The position numbers were made by a program, and so were the translations under genes. The notes beneath the pieces were generated by a model. That model was given only the letters and a program-made list of their open reading frames with translations, was not told where the DNA came from and searched no databases. 64,000 nt of DNA from CAYVTV01 sp964526475 (lineage in GTDB: Bacteria; Bacteroidota; Bacteroidia; Bacteroidales; GCA-2748055), in the NCBI GenBank assembly GCA_964526475.1, contig CAZGKF010000004.1, positions 45,478-109,477 of the forward strand. Reading direction: 5' to 3'. Positions 18,128 through 27,033 of this stretch are shown here, in pieces. The first letter of the stretch is position 1. Each line of letters opens with the position of its first letter.

Positions 18128-19666
18128 CTAAATAATTCTTTCGTTTACCGGATCCCACTTTACAGTTCTTCTTTCCAGATAAGAGAGATTAGCCATATAA
18201 AATGTTACCGTTTCCTCAAAACCCCTGTCTATATTGCAGCTGGGTTGTATTCCATTACGGATACAATAAATCCATTCTTTCATATGCAGGTAGGTAGTGT
18301 CTAATGGAATCCCATTATTGTAGGTATCTCCAAATCCACTGTCGTGATAAAATTTAGCTGTTGCTGAAGTTACACCATCAACAATATCTTTTCTCGGGTC
18401 AAATACAAAAACCGGTTCGTCGAAATCAATTTTATAATCCTTGTATTTATCGGATTGTTCATCCGCGTATATTGTAAGACCGGTACTGGCCAACATTGTT
18501 CCGTCACTTCCCAAAAAAGTTTTGTTACGTAATTTGCTATTTAACAAGGAACAATCATAGCTTAATGAAAGCTTCTTTTCAGGATATTCAAAAATTACAT
18601 TAAAAACATCCGGAATATCTCTTGGATCTTTAAAATAATAATTCCCTCCTGCAGCCATAACCCTTTCAGGAATGCCCAGGCCCATGATCTGGTTTACACT
18701 ATCGTAATGATGTGTAAATTGATTTCCCGCAGGACCTGTACCATATTCAAACCATTTTTGCCAGTTAAAATATCTGTCGAGGTCTGGTTCCCGCCAGGGT
18801 TTATGACCAAGAAATTCTTTCCAGTTAATATTTGATAAATTTGCCCTGGGGTCGATTTCTCTTATCCATGCACCATGATCATTATTTCTGTTTGTAAAAG
18901 TTTCAATCAGGGATATTTTTCCCAGAACATTTTTTTCAATAACCTCCTTCGCCTTGATGAAACTGGCCTGTTGCCGGTTTTGATGACCAAGCTGAAAAAT
19001 AACACCCTTCTTCTTCACCACATCACGTAGTTCTCTTGCTTCTTCAGCTGTCTGACACATAGGTTTTTCCAGATAAATATGCTTGCCTGCATTTGCTGCA
19101 TCTATTGCCATTCTTGCATGCAAATGGTCGGGAGTATTAATAACAATTGCATCGAGCTTATCATCCTCCAGCATTTCGCGGTAAGTCTTATATATTTTAG
19201 GGGTTTTCGCTTTTTCAGCACCACCTGATCTCACAGGAGATGAAACTATTGCACTTCCTTCCTCTGCCCTTAAAGAAAAAGTATCACATACCCCGGTTAT
19301 TTCAATATTTAAATCATCCTGGTCTAAAAATTTCCTCAGATCCTGTGAGATTTTACCGTTACTACTCTGTTCTTCCGCATATTCTTCTGAAGCAAAACTC
19401 ATTGCGCTAAGTATTCCGGGTCCACGCCATCCGTTTCCCACCAAACCAATACGTATTTTCTCCCCCTTTGCCGGATAGGTTAAAGAAGGAATTATACCTC
19501 CCGTATGATGAGAAACGCCCAGTTCTGGTAATTTCAAATTCCACCCTGATAAATCCTTTTTATATTTAACATAAAAACGGTTTGCAAAAATCCCGGCAAC
19601 AGGCAGTGTTGCCAAAGCTTTTATTATATCCCTCCGTGAAATTGTGTATTTCTTTTTTTCTTCCAT
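18128..19666 (-). CDS. Exported Gfo/Idh/MocA oxidoreductase (Tat signal)
   Basis: 512 residues. The N-terminus has a twin-arginine type signal (SRRDIIKALATLPVAGIFA), so the protein probably crosses the inner membrane folded with its cofactor. The nucleotide fold begins with IGLVGNGWRGPG near residue 72, and YLEKPMCQT carries the EKP catalytic-site lysine. The C-terminal half is the usual open beta-sheet substrate domain. Secreted Gfo/Idh enzymes are common in Bacteroidota glycan loci, and several act on glycosides by redox-assisted chemistry. The substrate here is unknown. About 270 bases separate it from the GH88-like gene, so it may be on its own transcript. Confidence 0.85.
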   Translation of the reverse strand: MEEKKKYTISRRDIIKALATLPVAGIFANRFYVKYKKDLSGWNLKLPELGVSHHTGGIIPSLTYPAKGEKIRIGLVGNGWRGPGILSAMSFASEEYAEEQSSNGKISQDLRKFLDQDDLNIEITGVCDTFSLRAEEGSAIVSSPVRSGGAEKAKTPKIYKTYREMLEDDKLDAIVINTPDHLHARMAIDAANAGKHIYLEKPMCQTAEEARELRDVVKKKGVIFQLGHQNRQQASFIKAKEVIEKNVLGKISLIETFTNRNNDHGAWIREIDPRANLSNINWKEFLGHKPWREPDLDRYFNWQKWFEYGTGPAGNQFTHHYDSVNQIMGLGIPERVMAAGGNYYFKDPRDIPDVFNVIFEYPEKKLSLSYDCSLLNSKLRNKTFLGSDGTMLASTGLTIYADEQSDKYKDYKIDFDEPVFVFDPRKDIVDGVTSATAKFYHDSGFGDTYNNGIPLDTTYLHMKEWIYCIRNGIQPSCNIDRGFEETVTFYMANLSYLERRTVKWDPVNERII

Positions 19667-19882
19667 CTTCTCAAAAATTGAAATTTCAATAAATACAATT
19701 ATTTATGATTGTATGTTTTTTTTTTGTCTCAGGTTCCTGAACCAAATAACTTCATGATATTCTCCAAAATGTTTTATACAATATAAACCTGAAATCAACC
19801 ATGCGGATTATACCTTATTTTCAAAAATAATATGGATGTATTGGAAAGGATTTGCTTTATTGTCCAATTTAAATTTTACAAC

Positions 19883-21031
19883 TCACTTTATTTCGGGTAT
19901 TTCCACCCATCTGCGTTTTGTCCAGCTTTCCAGACCTTTTTCTGCCAGTTGCACACCTTTAGCTCCTTCTTTCAGGTTCCAGGGAAATGGCTCATCTTTC
20001 ACCACATGTTTGAGAAACAGTTCCCATTGAACCTTAAATCCATTCTGGAATAATTCCTGTTCCGGAACTTTCGACCATCCTTCATAGAAATTTATTGTTT
20101 GTGGTATATCGGGGTTCCAGACAGGTTTGGGAGTATTACCGTAATGTTGTGTCCAGCATTCACGTAATCCGGCAACAGCGGAACCATGAGTACCATCAAC
20201 ATGGATGGTTAACAGATCATCACGACGCACACGTGTAACCCAGGAAGAATTGAAATGTGCAATGATATCACCTTCCAGTTCAAATGTTGCATAAGCAGAA
20301 TCATCAGCTGTACACTTATATACTTTTCCGTTTTCATCAACCCGTTTCGGTATATGTGTTGCCCCAAGACAGAAAACACCTTTTACATTTCCAAACAGAT
20401 TATCCAGAACGTAACGCCAGTGGCACAACATATCCACAATGATACCTCCGTCGTCTTCCTTTCTGTAATTCCAGCTTGGCCTCTGAGCAGGTACAGTAAA
20501 CCCTTCGAAAACCCAGTAACCGAATTCCCCTCTGACTGACAGAATCTTTCCAAAGAAATTATTCTCTTTCAAGCTTTTAAGTTTCAACATGCCGGGTAAA
20601 AATAATTTATCCTGAACAACACCATGTTTCACTTTTGCCTCTTCACACAAATGATATAATTCAAGAGCTGTTTTAAGATCAGGAGCTACCGGTTTTTCAC
20701 AATACACATGTTTCCCTTCCCTGACGGCCATTTTAACGGCATCGGCCCTAAGTCCGGTAACCTGGGCGTCAAAATAAATCTGGTATTGTTTTTCTTTTAG
20801 TACACCTTCCAGGTCAGTTGTCCATTTTTGCACGCCTGATATTTCGGAAAGTTTCTTTAATTTTATCTCATTACGCCCCACCAGAATAGGATCTGGCATG
20901 ATGAATTCTGAGTGACTGATCTGCACTCCTCCCTGTTTAATAATCTCAACGACCGACCTAAGAAGATGCTGATTTGTGCCCATTCTTCCTGTCACACCAT
21001 TCATAATTATTCCAATCTTATGTACTTTCAT
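19883..21031 (-). CDS. Cytoplasmic Gfo/Idh/MocA oxidoreductase
   Basis: 382 residues, no signal peptide. The N-terminal KIGIIMNGVTGRMGTNQHL is an unusual dinucleotide motif for the family. YCEKPVAPDL carries the expected EKP lysine. HFNSSWVTRVRRDDL and the C-terminal LKEGAKGVQLAEKGLESW are typical of a branch found in Bacteroidota sugar catabolism. It lies between the exported oxidoreductase and the PL11-like lyase gene on the same strand. It probably oxidises a monosaccharide derived from the lyase and hydrolase steps. The exact substrate is not deducible. Confidence 0.85.
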   Translation of the reverse strand: MKVHKIGIIMNGVTGRMGTNQHLLRSVVEIIKQGGVQISHSEFIMPDPILVGRNEIKLKKLSEISGVQKWTTDLEGVLKEKQYQIYFDAQVTGLRADAVKMAVREGKHVYCEKPVAPDLKTALELYHLCEEAKVKHGVVQDKLFLPGMLKLKSLKENNFFGKILSVRGEFGYWVFEGFTVPAQRPSWNYRKEDDGGIIVDMLCHWRYVLDNLFGNVKGVFCLGATHIPKRVDENGKVYKCTADDSAYATFELEGDIIAHFNSSWVTRVRRDDLLTIHVDGTHGSAVAGLRECWTQHYGNTPKPVWNPDIPQTINFYEGWSKVPEQELFQNGFKVQWELFLKHVVKDEPFPWNLKEGAKGVQLAEKGLESWTKRRWVEIPEIK

Positions 21032-21119
21032 TCGTTAAATAATTTTAGTTTATTGATAATATAATATTTGAATCCGGTAAAGCGTATCTAATCCATTATT
21101 TTTCTCGTTCAATAATAAT

Positions 21120-22838
21120 TTATTTATTTATAATCCCAAGTTGTGCAGGATAGAAGTAGCCCATGGAATAATTTGCCACGCCAATTCTGTATTGCCTGTC
21201 CTGCATCAGGCAGATTTTCCTGGTTTCTGAAGGTATATTTGTGGAGTAAATTCTTATTTCACCGGGAAGACTGGTAATAATTTCCTCTCTCCAGTCACCG
21301 GATATATCAGCAACTGCAATTACTTTACCTTCTATTTGTACCAGAGTGTCTCCCCTGTATTTGAAAATGTTTTCGTTTACACAGATCTCCTTGTAATCAT
21401 CGTTATCCCACCATACTGCTCTTGGATTAAGGGTTCCCATACTTTTATCTGACAACAGTTCCCCTTTTGCATTATAGAGAAAAAATTTGTCTAAGCTGGC
21501 TTCTCCGGCATAACATTCCATACCGGGATTTTCAGGATCAATATCGCCTATCATTCCCTGACTATGAATATGATAGGTTCTGCCTTCATATCCCCAAATA
21601 ATTTCGCCGGTTTTTGCATCAACAAGACTTACCCCGTTTTTATCAGGATTTCCTTTTTCAATACCATAGAAAATTTCAAGGCCCGGTCTGTCAGGGTCAA
21701 TATCTGCAATATAACCAACATCATTGTGAAATAAATCTGTTCTCCATACAGGGATACCATCATTACCCAGTGCAAATGTTCCGGGAATTATTTCATCTTT
21801 TTCATCCCCATCAATATCGGCAAGCATAATCCCGTGGCCTCCTCTTCCCTTATAATCTTCATATTCGCCGGTACTTTCCCAGTACCATATCTGATCCAGG
21901 TTCTCATCAAGGGCAAGAGCTTTAATAATACTGTATGTTCCCCTAAGAACTATAAGGGAGGGTTGCACTCCGTTCAAATAAGCCACAGTAAGGAAATTTC
22001 TGCACCAGCTGTTATAAGTTTCAAAACCTTCTCTGGATATCCATTCTTTCCTGGCAGTAATTTTCCCTGCTTGTCCATCAATTTTTATCAGATACTCATT
22101 TCCTGTAAGAACATGTCCATCTGGCTCACGTGGATCACCCTCACCTGCTTTTGTATAAACCTCGGCCTTGCCATCTCCATCAAGATCAAATACCATGTAA
22201 GGAGAATACCATGTTCCGGTTTCAATGGCCCAACCCATATCGTAACTCCATAAAAATTCCCCTTTAGAGGTATATGCATCAAGTTTATAAGGTTCAGGAC
22301 TTCTTTTCCAATATCTTTCCCTGTACCAGGGATCCACATTAAAATCAGGGTGCTGAATTACGAAATCAAAGGCACCGTCCCCATTCAGATCTCCGATTCC
22401 TATTCTTTTCGGGGAAATATTGTCTCTCAGCTTAATAGAATAGTAAGCTTGGTTCATACCCCTGTTAAAAACATATCCAATACCGGGTGTTCCCATTTCG
22501 GAGCCATCTGAAACAGTTTTAATTATATACCTGTACCCCATATTAGGTCGCACTTCGTTATCAATATAATTGGTGCTTGTAACTATTGGTCTTTCATTTA
22601 TTTTAACGAAATCACTTCCCCCTATTTCCATCCGGTAAATATTAAAAGCTACATCCTCAGTATCTTCTTTTAATAATCTCCATCCCACATAATTGGAATT
22701 TTCATCGATTGACAGAACAATTACCCCTCTGTCAAGGTTCTCGTAAAAAATTGGGGCAGGCTTTTTACAGGAAGAAAACAATAAAAGAATTGTTGTAAAG
22801 TAAAAAAATAAGTTTTTAAGATAATTTAACTTTTTCAT
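21120..22838 (-). CDS. PL11-like rhamnogalacturonan lyase lipoprotein
   Basis: 572 residues. The N-terminus has a lipoprotein signal (LLLFSSCKK), so the enzyme is probably anchored to the outer membrane. The body resembles family 11 rhamnogalacturonan lyases (YesW/YesX type): an N-terminal domain with NYVGWRLLKED and FNIYRM, followed by a beta-propeller with calcium-binding type repeats such as DLNGDGAFDFV, DLDGDGKAEVY and DIDGDEKDEII. Such lyases cut the GalA-Rha backbone and leave unsaturated galacturonyl ends. That matches the GH88-like hydrolase downstream. No SusC/SusD pair is present, so uptake of the products is not explained by this window. Confidence 0.85.
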   Translation of the reverse strand: MKKLNYLKNLFFYFTTILLLFSSCKKPAPIFYENLDRGVIVLSIDENSNYVGWRLLKEDTEDVAFNIYRMEIGGSDFVKINERPIVTSTNYIDNEVRPNMGYRYIIKTVSDGSEMGTPGIGYVFNRGMNQAYYSIKLRDNISPKRIGIGDLNGDGAFDFVIQHPDFNVDPWYRERYWKRSPEPYKLDAYTSKGEFLWSYDMGWAIETGTWYSPYMVFDLDGDGKAEVYTKAGEGDPREPDGHVLTGNEYLIKIDGQAGKITARKEWISREGFETYNSWCRNFLTVAYLNGVQPSLIVLRGTYSIIKALALDENLDQIWYWESTGEYEDYKGRGGHGIMLADIDGDEKDEIIPGTFALGNDGIPVWRTDLFHNDVGYIADIDPDRPGLEIFYGIEKGNPDKNGVSLVDAKTGEIIWGYEGRTYHIHSQGMIGDIDPENPGMECYAGEASLDKFFLYNAKGELLSDKSMGTLNPRAVWWDNDDYKEICVNENIFKYRGDTLVQIEGKVIAVADISGDWREEIITSLPGEIRIYSTNIPSETRKICLMQDRQYRIGVANYSMGYFYPAQLGIINK

Positions 22839-22849
22839 TTTCGTTAGGA

Positions 22850-23680
22850 TTATGAATATTGTAAATAAGCATTTTTAATCTTCTTGAGATAATCTTTCTG
22901 ATCCATCGTCCAATATTTATCAGAAAAAACTTCCACCTCGTTATATCCTTCAAATCCTGATTCTTCAACCCATCCGCGTATTTCAGGGATATTGATGCAC
23001 CCGTCGCCCATTAATCCGCGATCACTTAAAAAATCTATAGTAGGAACATTCCAGTCGCATATATGGAAAGCAAAAAGGTGATTTTGTTCTGCACATTGTT
23101 TTATTTCATTCTGAAGATCAGGATCCCACCATAGATGATATACATCAACTGCAACACCAAGCCAATTGGAATTTATTTCAGCAGTCATCTCATTGGCTTG
23201 TCTCATGGTGTTAATTGCAGAGCGGTCTCCTGCATACATTGGATGAAGGGGTTCTATAGCAAGTTTTATTCCTGCACTTTTCGCTGCTGGCAATATTTTC
23301 ATAATTCCCTCCCTGATCTGATCACGTGATTTTTCCAGCGACTGTTTCCCGTCAGCTCCGCATACCAATACTATGAGAGGAGTTCCGAGAGCCTCAGCCT
23401 GTTCAATTGCAAACAAGTTATCATCAATGGCTTTTTGTCTTTTCACAGCTTCAACAGATGGAAAGAATCCCCCACGGCACAGTGACACCGGAAACATGTT
23501 ATAATCATCAAGTAGAATTTTTATTTCTCTCAAATTTTTATTTTCCAGCACATGACGCCAGATGGTAATTCCCTTAATACCTGCTTCCGAATAATTTTTT
23601 ATACATTCTTCAATACTCCAGGGTTTTGTAGTTTGAGTGTGTACACAGAGTCTTGTAAAGTCTTTTATTTCTGAAGCCAT
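22850..23680 (-). CDS. Sugar phosphate isomerase/epimerase (TIM barrel)
   Basis: 276 residues resembling the AP endonuclease 2/xylose isomerase-like TIM barrel family. Conserved metal-site and strand segments include IKLAIEPLHPMYAGDRSAINT, LGVAVDVYHLWWDPDL, FAFHICDWNVP and a late YNEVEVFSDKYW. Members isomerise or epimerise sugars and inositols. The frame is open 14 codons further upstream; the ATG at 23680 (MASEIKDFTRL) is the likelier start. It is the first gene of the run towards the PL11-like lyase, 11 bases before it, and probably acts on a monosaccharide product of the pathway. Confidence 0.8.
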   Translation of the reverse strand: MASEIKDFTRLCVHTQTTKPWSIEECIKNYSEAGIKGITIWRHVLENKNLREIKILLDDYNMFPVSLCRGGFFPSVEAVKRQKAIDDNLFAIEQAEALGTPLIVLVCGADGKQSLEKSRDQIREGIMKILPAAKSAGIKLAIEPLHPMYAGDRSAINTMRQANEMTAEINSNWLGVAVDVYHLWWDPDLQNEIKQCAEQNHLFAFHICDWNVPTIDFLSDRGLMGDGCINIPEIRGWVEESGFEGYNEVEVFSDKYWTMDQKDYLKKIKNAYLQYS

Positions 23681-24376
23681 AATGGAGACACATGATTTTT
23701 TTTCATAAATAACTATCGGCAATGATGCATAAAGGATTCTGAACCGCTTGAAATCAATGAATTTTTATACCTCATTCCCGATATTCATATTTTCTTAAAT
23801 ATAAATATTAATATGTAATTAAAAAACAGAAATACACAAGTCATTGATTTAAAAAAAGAGATGGGGTAAGATAAAGAAGTGGGTAAATTTTGTGTATCGA
23901 GCCATAGGGCGGGGAGAGCAGGGTGCAGGGACCAGGGCATAAGGCACAGGGAACAGGTGCAAACAGGATTTGGAAGTCAGGGCTTTCTGCGGACATCGGA
24001 TCAAATTCCTCCAGCCTCCTAATTAAGGTGATTGGCCCTGGTACGGTTGTGCTTCTATAGCCTTTCCATCCGCCTGGCCGGGCAATGATATACGACATCC
24101 TGGCAAACTTTTTATGTAAATTCTGCTGTTTTCAGCGCTACAAACCCGGATTTAGTCCAATCCTGGTTATGAATTTCCGGCCTGAAAATCTTTATGCCAA
24201 ATGGCACAAAGATAAGGCCAGCTTAATCCATCGACTACTTTGTCACATTCAACAAGCAGGCATTTTTTTCGACTGTTATAGTTAAAAATTCGATAAAATA
24301 CTTGGAAGCTATTAATCCGGGGATTATTTTTGATTAGTTGCAGTTTATTATTCGTTTGTCTTCAATACACATATCT
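23681..24376. other. Intergenic region with IS remnant and G-rich tract
   Basis: Separates the leftward catabolic genes from the rightward TetR gene. Apart from a fragment of an IS4-type transposase and a G-rich low-complexity tract with repeated CAGGG words at about 23905-23960, no feature is recognised. Operators for the TetR protein were not identified. Confidence 0.6.
24000..24098 (-). pseudogene. IS4/Tn5-type transposase C-terminal fragment
   Basis: About 33 residues (YIIARPGGWKGYRS, then PGPITLIRRLEEFD) resemble the C-terminal dimerisation region of IS4/Tn5-type transposases, which ends in a Gly-Gly-Trp-x-Gly block and a Leu-x-Arg-Leu-x-x-Phe helix. No other part of the element is recognisable on either side, so this is a relic. 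Confidence 0.45.
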
Positions 24377-24970
24377 ATGGTAGTTCATAAACATGAGGTC
24401 AGAACACATATTGTATCGGTGGCCGCAAAAATTTTCACCCGTTTTGGGTTCCGTAAAACTACAATGGAAGAGATTGCCATGGCAGCAAAGAAAGGGAAGA
24501 GTTCGATATATTATTATTTTGGCAGCAAAGAGGATATTTTTCGTGCTGTAGTGGAAAAGGAAGCTGATGAGCTGAAAAAAGATCTTCATAAAGCTATTGA
24601 AAATGTTGAAGATCCTATCGGGAAGTTGAGGACTTATGTACTTTTCCGGATGCATAAACTGAACACTCTGACAAATTTTTATGCAGCCCTGAAACATGAA
24701 TACCTCGATCACCTTGAATTTATAGAAAATATACGTAAGGAATATGACCAGAATGAAATTAAAGTATTAAAAAGTATTCTTAAGGATGGAGTTGACAAGG
24801 GTAAGTTTACAATTGAAGATCCTGAGCTTGCTGCTGTCGCCATTGCAACTGCGATGAAAGGACTTGAGATTCCATTGTTTATCAGGAAAGAGCATGGGGA
24901 TATAGAATCAAGGCTTGACAGCCTTATAAAATTTTTATTTTACGGTCTGGTTAAAAGACAGGAATCATAG
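24377..24970 (+). CDS. TetR family transcriptional regulator
   Basis: 197 residues. The N-terminal helix-turn-helix reads AAKIFTRFGFRKTTMEEIA followed by KKGKSSIYYYFGSKEDIFRAV, the standard TetR DNA-binding domain. The C-terminal ligand domain is helical. The frame opens at a TTG 13 codons earlier, but the ATG at 24377 gives the usual distance to the HTH. It is divergent from the sugar catabolic locus, which makes it a candidate regulator of that locus, although TetR proteins of this type more often control efflux or membrane genes. The ligand is unknown. Confidence 0.9.
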   Translation: MVVHKHEVRTHIVSVAAKIFTRFGFRKTTMEEIAMAAKKGKSSIYYYFGSKEDIFRAVVEKEADELKKDLHKAIENVEDPIGKLRTYVLFRMHKLNTLTNFYAALKHEYLDHLEFIENIRKEYDQNEIKVLKSILKDGVDKGKFTIEDPELAAVAIATAMKGLEIPLFIRKEHGDIESRLDSLIKFLFYGLVKRQES

Positions 24971-25075
24971 AGATGATTGTGCAATGCGTAAAAAACACAC
25001 ATTATTTTAGAAAATTTTCAATTTGCAAGGCTGTTTTTCAAGTTTTTTCTCCATTAAGCATAAGATCTCACAGAT

Positions 25076-25423
25076 ATGGAATATCAACAGGATTATTATG
25101 CATGGAGCAGGATATTGTATTTTGTTTCCGATGTTTATTCTGTTACGAAGCGATTTCCTGTTGGGGAATCGGAACTTTTCAGTAAAAAGATAAGAGGAGT
25201 AGCTGTTTCAGTTTCTGTTGCATTAAATTCCATACCCAAAAATGTTTCCTTACGAGATGAACGTCAGATGTTGTTTTCCGTACTAAGTTCCATATCCGTC
25301 CTTGAAACCTATTTATTAATGTCGGAGAAATTCTGTAAATTCTGTGATATAAGGGAAATCGATGAAAAACTGCAGGAGGTTAAGAAACTGGTGAATGCAT
25401 TACTGGAAAAAGCGGAAAGATGA
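25076..25423 (+). CDS. Four-helix-bundle protein (23S rRNA IVP-like)
   Basis: 115 residues, almost entirely helical. It resembles the four-helix-bundle family related to proteins encoded in 23S rRNA intervening sequences and to the Avd accessory protein. Matching segments are SRILYFVSDVYSVTKRFP, ESELFSKKIRGVAVSVSVALNSI and the late helices. It has no catalytic motif. Family members often sit beside mobile or repeat-rich DNA, as here next to a RAYT/REP element. A truncated relative lies at 53208-53309. Confidence 0.8.
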   Translation: MEYQQDYYAWSRILYFVSDVYSVTKRFPVGESELFSKKIRGVAVSVSVALNSIPKNVSLRDERQMLFSVLSSISVLETYLLMSEKFCKFCDIREIDEKLQEVKKLVNALLEKAER

Positions 25424-25540
25424 TTTGATAAGCTCCTTGAAAAAATAGTGTACCTCCGGACAGCGAGAAGGTATATTTTATATCCGAAGACATATGTTGG
25501 ATGATAAATAGTTGGCAACAGACCTGATTAACCTGCCCCC

Positions 25541-25628
25541 TACAGGGCGCAATTTGAGGTGTGCCTCAAAAACCCAGGGCGTTGCCCTGGGCTGAATTAA
25601 GGAGGGCTTTCAGCCCGTTTCCTGTTTC
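25541..25628. repeat. Left REP-like block, three hairpins
   Basis: Hairpin 1: TTTGAGG/CCTCAAA (25553-25570). Hairpin 2: CCCAGGGC-GTT-GCCCTGGG (25573-25591). Hairpin 3: GGGCT-TTC-AGCCC (25604-25616). The same three occur in the right block. Confidence 0.85.
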
Positions 25629-25630
25629 AA

Positions 25631-25799
25631 TCCGGGGGGAAGCTTTACCATCCTGAAGTACCAGGCTGTTTCATTGCAATGCCAGTTTTGTTCATCCTGA
25701 AGAGACAGATTGTTTCATTGCAACGGTAGTCTTTTCCGTCCTGAAGGATAGATTATTTCATTGCAATGGTAGTCTTTTCCGTCCTGAAGGGACAGATTA
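25631..25799. repeat. Tandem array of 43-44 bp units
   Basis: Units begin with TTTCATTGCAA at about 25668, 25712 and 25755, giving periods of 44, 43 and 44 bases. A degenerate partial unit precedes the first. Each unit ends CCTGAAG-x-x-ACAG-like. There are no unique spacers, so this is not a CRISPR array. Confidence 0.8.
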
Positions 25800-25805
25800 C
25801 TTCAG

Positions 25806-25860
25806 CCCAGGGCAACGCCCTGGGTTAAGATGCGTTAGATGTTCAGCGCCCTGTAAGGGC
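25806..25860. repeat. Inverted REP copy and hairpin before the transposase
   Basis: CCCAGGGC-AAC-GCCCTGGG at 25806-25824 is the reverse complement of hairpin 2 of the flanking blocks. A further hairpin GCCCT-GTA-AGGGC lies at 25848-25860, 18 bases before the transposase start. Confidence 0.8.
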
Positions 25861-25878
25861 AGCTTAAAAAAAATAAAT

Positions 25879-26325
25879 ATGTCGCAGTCTTTATCAAAGT
25901 TGTACGTACACATCATTTTTCATATTAAGAATCCAGTTGTCCCCATCGGCAATGATGTTAAAAAAGAGTTGTATGCTTATATTGGAAGTGTCATTAAAGA
26001 TAATGACTCCATCCCCTTGATGATAAATGGCACGCAAGATCACGTCCATATATTATGCGTAATGTCTAAAAACATTAGCCTTGCTAAACTGGTGGAGGAG
26101 ATCAAGCGTCATAGTAGTCGCTGGATAAAAACAAAGGGACAACAAAACCAACAATTCTTTTGGCAAAAGGGTTATGCAGGCTTTTCAGTAAGTCAGTCAT
26201 TACATGATAAAACTAAAAGATATATTGAAAACCAGGAGGAGCATCACAAAAAGATGTCATTCAGAGAAGAGTTGATTCTGTTTTTAAACGAATATGGAAT
26301 TGAATATAATGAACGATATTTATAG
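25879..26325 (+). CDS. REP-associated tyrosine transposase (IS200-like)
   Basis: 148 residues of the Y1/HUH transposase family. The metal-binding HUH motif is HVH in DHVHIL (His55, His57). The candidate nucleophile is Tyr115 in RYIENQEEHH, at the usual position on the helix after the FFWQKGYAGFSVS block. Such enzymes cut and join single-stranded DNA at hairpins. The gene is intact and its flanking palindromes are nearly identical to each other, so the unit may be recently active. No TnpB-like partner is present, which favours a RAYT or minimal IS200 over an IS605 element. Confidence 0.88.
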   Translation: MSQSLSKLYVHIIFHIKNPVVPIGNDVKKELYAYIGSVIKDNDSIPLMINGTQDHVHILCVMSKNISLAKLVEEIKRHSSRWIKTKGQQNQQFFWQKGYAGFSVSQSLHDKTKRYIENQEEHHKKMSFREELILFLNEYGIEYNERYL

Positions 26326-26336
26326 ACAGATTAACC

Positions 26337-26427
26337 TGCCCCAGGGCGCAATTTGAGGTGTGCCTCAAAAACCCAGGGCGTTGCCCTGGGCTGAATTAAG
26401 GTGGGCTTTCAGCCCGTTTCCTGTTTC
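26337..26427. repeat. Right REP-like block overlapping lspA
   Basis: Repeats the left block from GGGCGCAATTTGAGG through the three hairpins (26352-26369, 26372-26390, 26403-26415) to CGTTTCCTGTTTC. The lspA stop codon at 26409-26411 lies inside the third hairpin. Confidence 0.88.
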
Positions 26428-27026
26428 GGGAAGAATTTTTTCTGAAAGATGAGTATGGTGAACACTCCCAATGTAATGGAAGAATCTGCGATGTTAAAAA
26501 CGGGGCGGAAAAATTCAAAACTCTTTCCTCCAACAAAAGGAAACCACGACGGATAATATCCGGAGATAACCGGGAAATAGAACATGTCCACTACCTTCCC
26601 GTGAAGAAATGATGAGTAACCACCTTCTGGTGGCATAAAAGAAGCTACTGAATAAGGGGTTGAATCTGAAAATAGTATACCGTAAAACAGGCTGTCAATT
26701 ATATTTCCGAGCGCTCCGGCAAGTATCATGGATACAGCAATGATAAGTCCTTTTGGGGATTTTATCCTGATGAGATGGTGAAGATAAAAACCTATCCCTA
26801 TAACAGCAATGATCCTGAAAATACTGAGGATCATTTTTCCGTATGACCCGGGGATATCAAACCCGAAAGCCATACCGTTGTTCTCAATGAACTTGATAAT
26901 AAACCAGTTTCCCGCAACATATATATCCTGATACAGATACATGTTGGTTTTAATTATTACCTTAAGGATCTGATCGGCCAGGAGAATTAAAAATACTACA
27001 AGAAGTGATGTATAACCTGCTTTCAT
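26409..27026 (-). CDS. lspA: Signal peptidase II
   Basis: 205 residues with four membrane helices. The aspartyl protease pair is Asp111 in GNIIDSLFYG and Asp181 in FNIADSSITLG. NGMAFG near residue 50 is also conserved. It removes signal peptides from diacylated prolipoproteins in the inner membrane. The frame opens 37 codons upstream inside the previous gene; the ATG at 27026, seven bases after that gene's stop, is the correct start. The last five to six codons (KQETG and stop) are formed by the REP-like block that abuts the gene, so the original C-terminus has been replaced. Confidence 0.95.
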   Translation of the reverse strand: MKAGYTSLLVVFLILLADQILKVIIKTNMYLYQDIYVAGNWFIIKFIENNGMAFGFDIPGSYGKMILSIFRIIAVIGIGFYLHHLIRIKSPKGLIIAVSMILAGALGNIIDSLFYGILFSDSTPYSVASFMPPEGGYSSFLHGKVVDMFYFPVISGYYPSWFPFVGGKSFEFFRPVFNIADSSITLGVFTILIFQKKFFPKQETG

Positions 27027-27033
27027 TAAAATG

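Larger units (their letters stand above)
25541..26428. mobile_element. RAYT/REP element
   Basis: A small Y1 transposase gene is flanked by two nearly identical blocks of about 90 bases (left 25541-25628, right 26337-26427) in the same orientation. Each block contains three consecutive short hairpins. A third copy of the central palindrome lies inverted between the left block and the gene, and a tandem array fills the space. This is the arrangement of REP sequences with a repeat-associated tyrosine transposase. The right block runs into the 3' end of lspA. Confidence 0.8.

Noticed and set aside
24973..25185. 70-codon open frame before the four-helix-bundle gene
   Set aside because: Overlaps the well-supported gene at 25076 in another frame and has no recognisable features.
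25631..25799. Possible CRISPR array
   Set aside because: Units are contiguous 43-44 base tandem repeats without unique spacers, and no cas gene is present.
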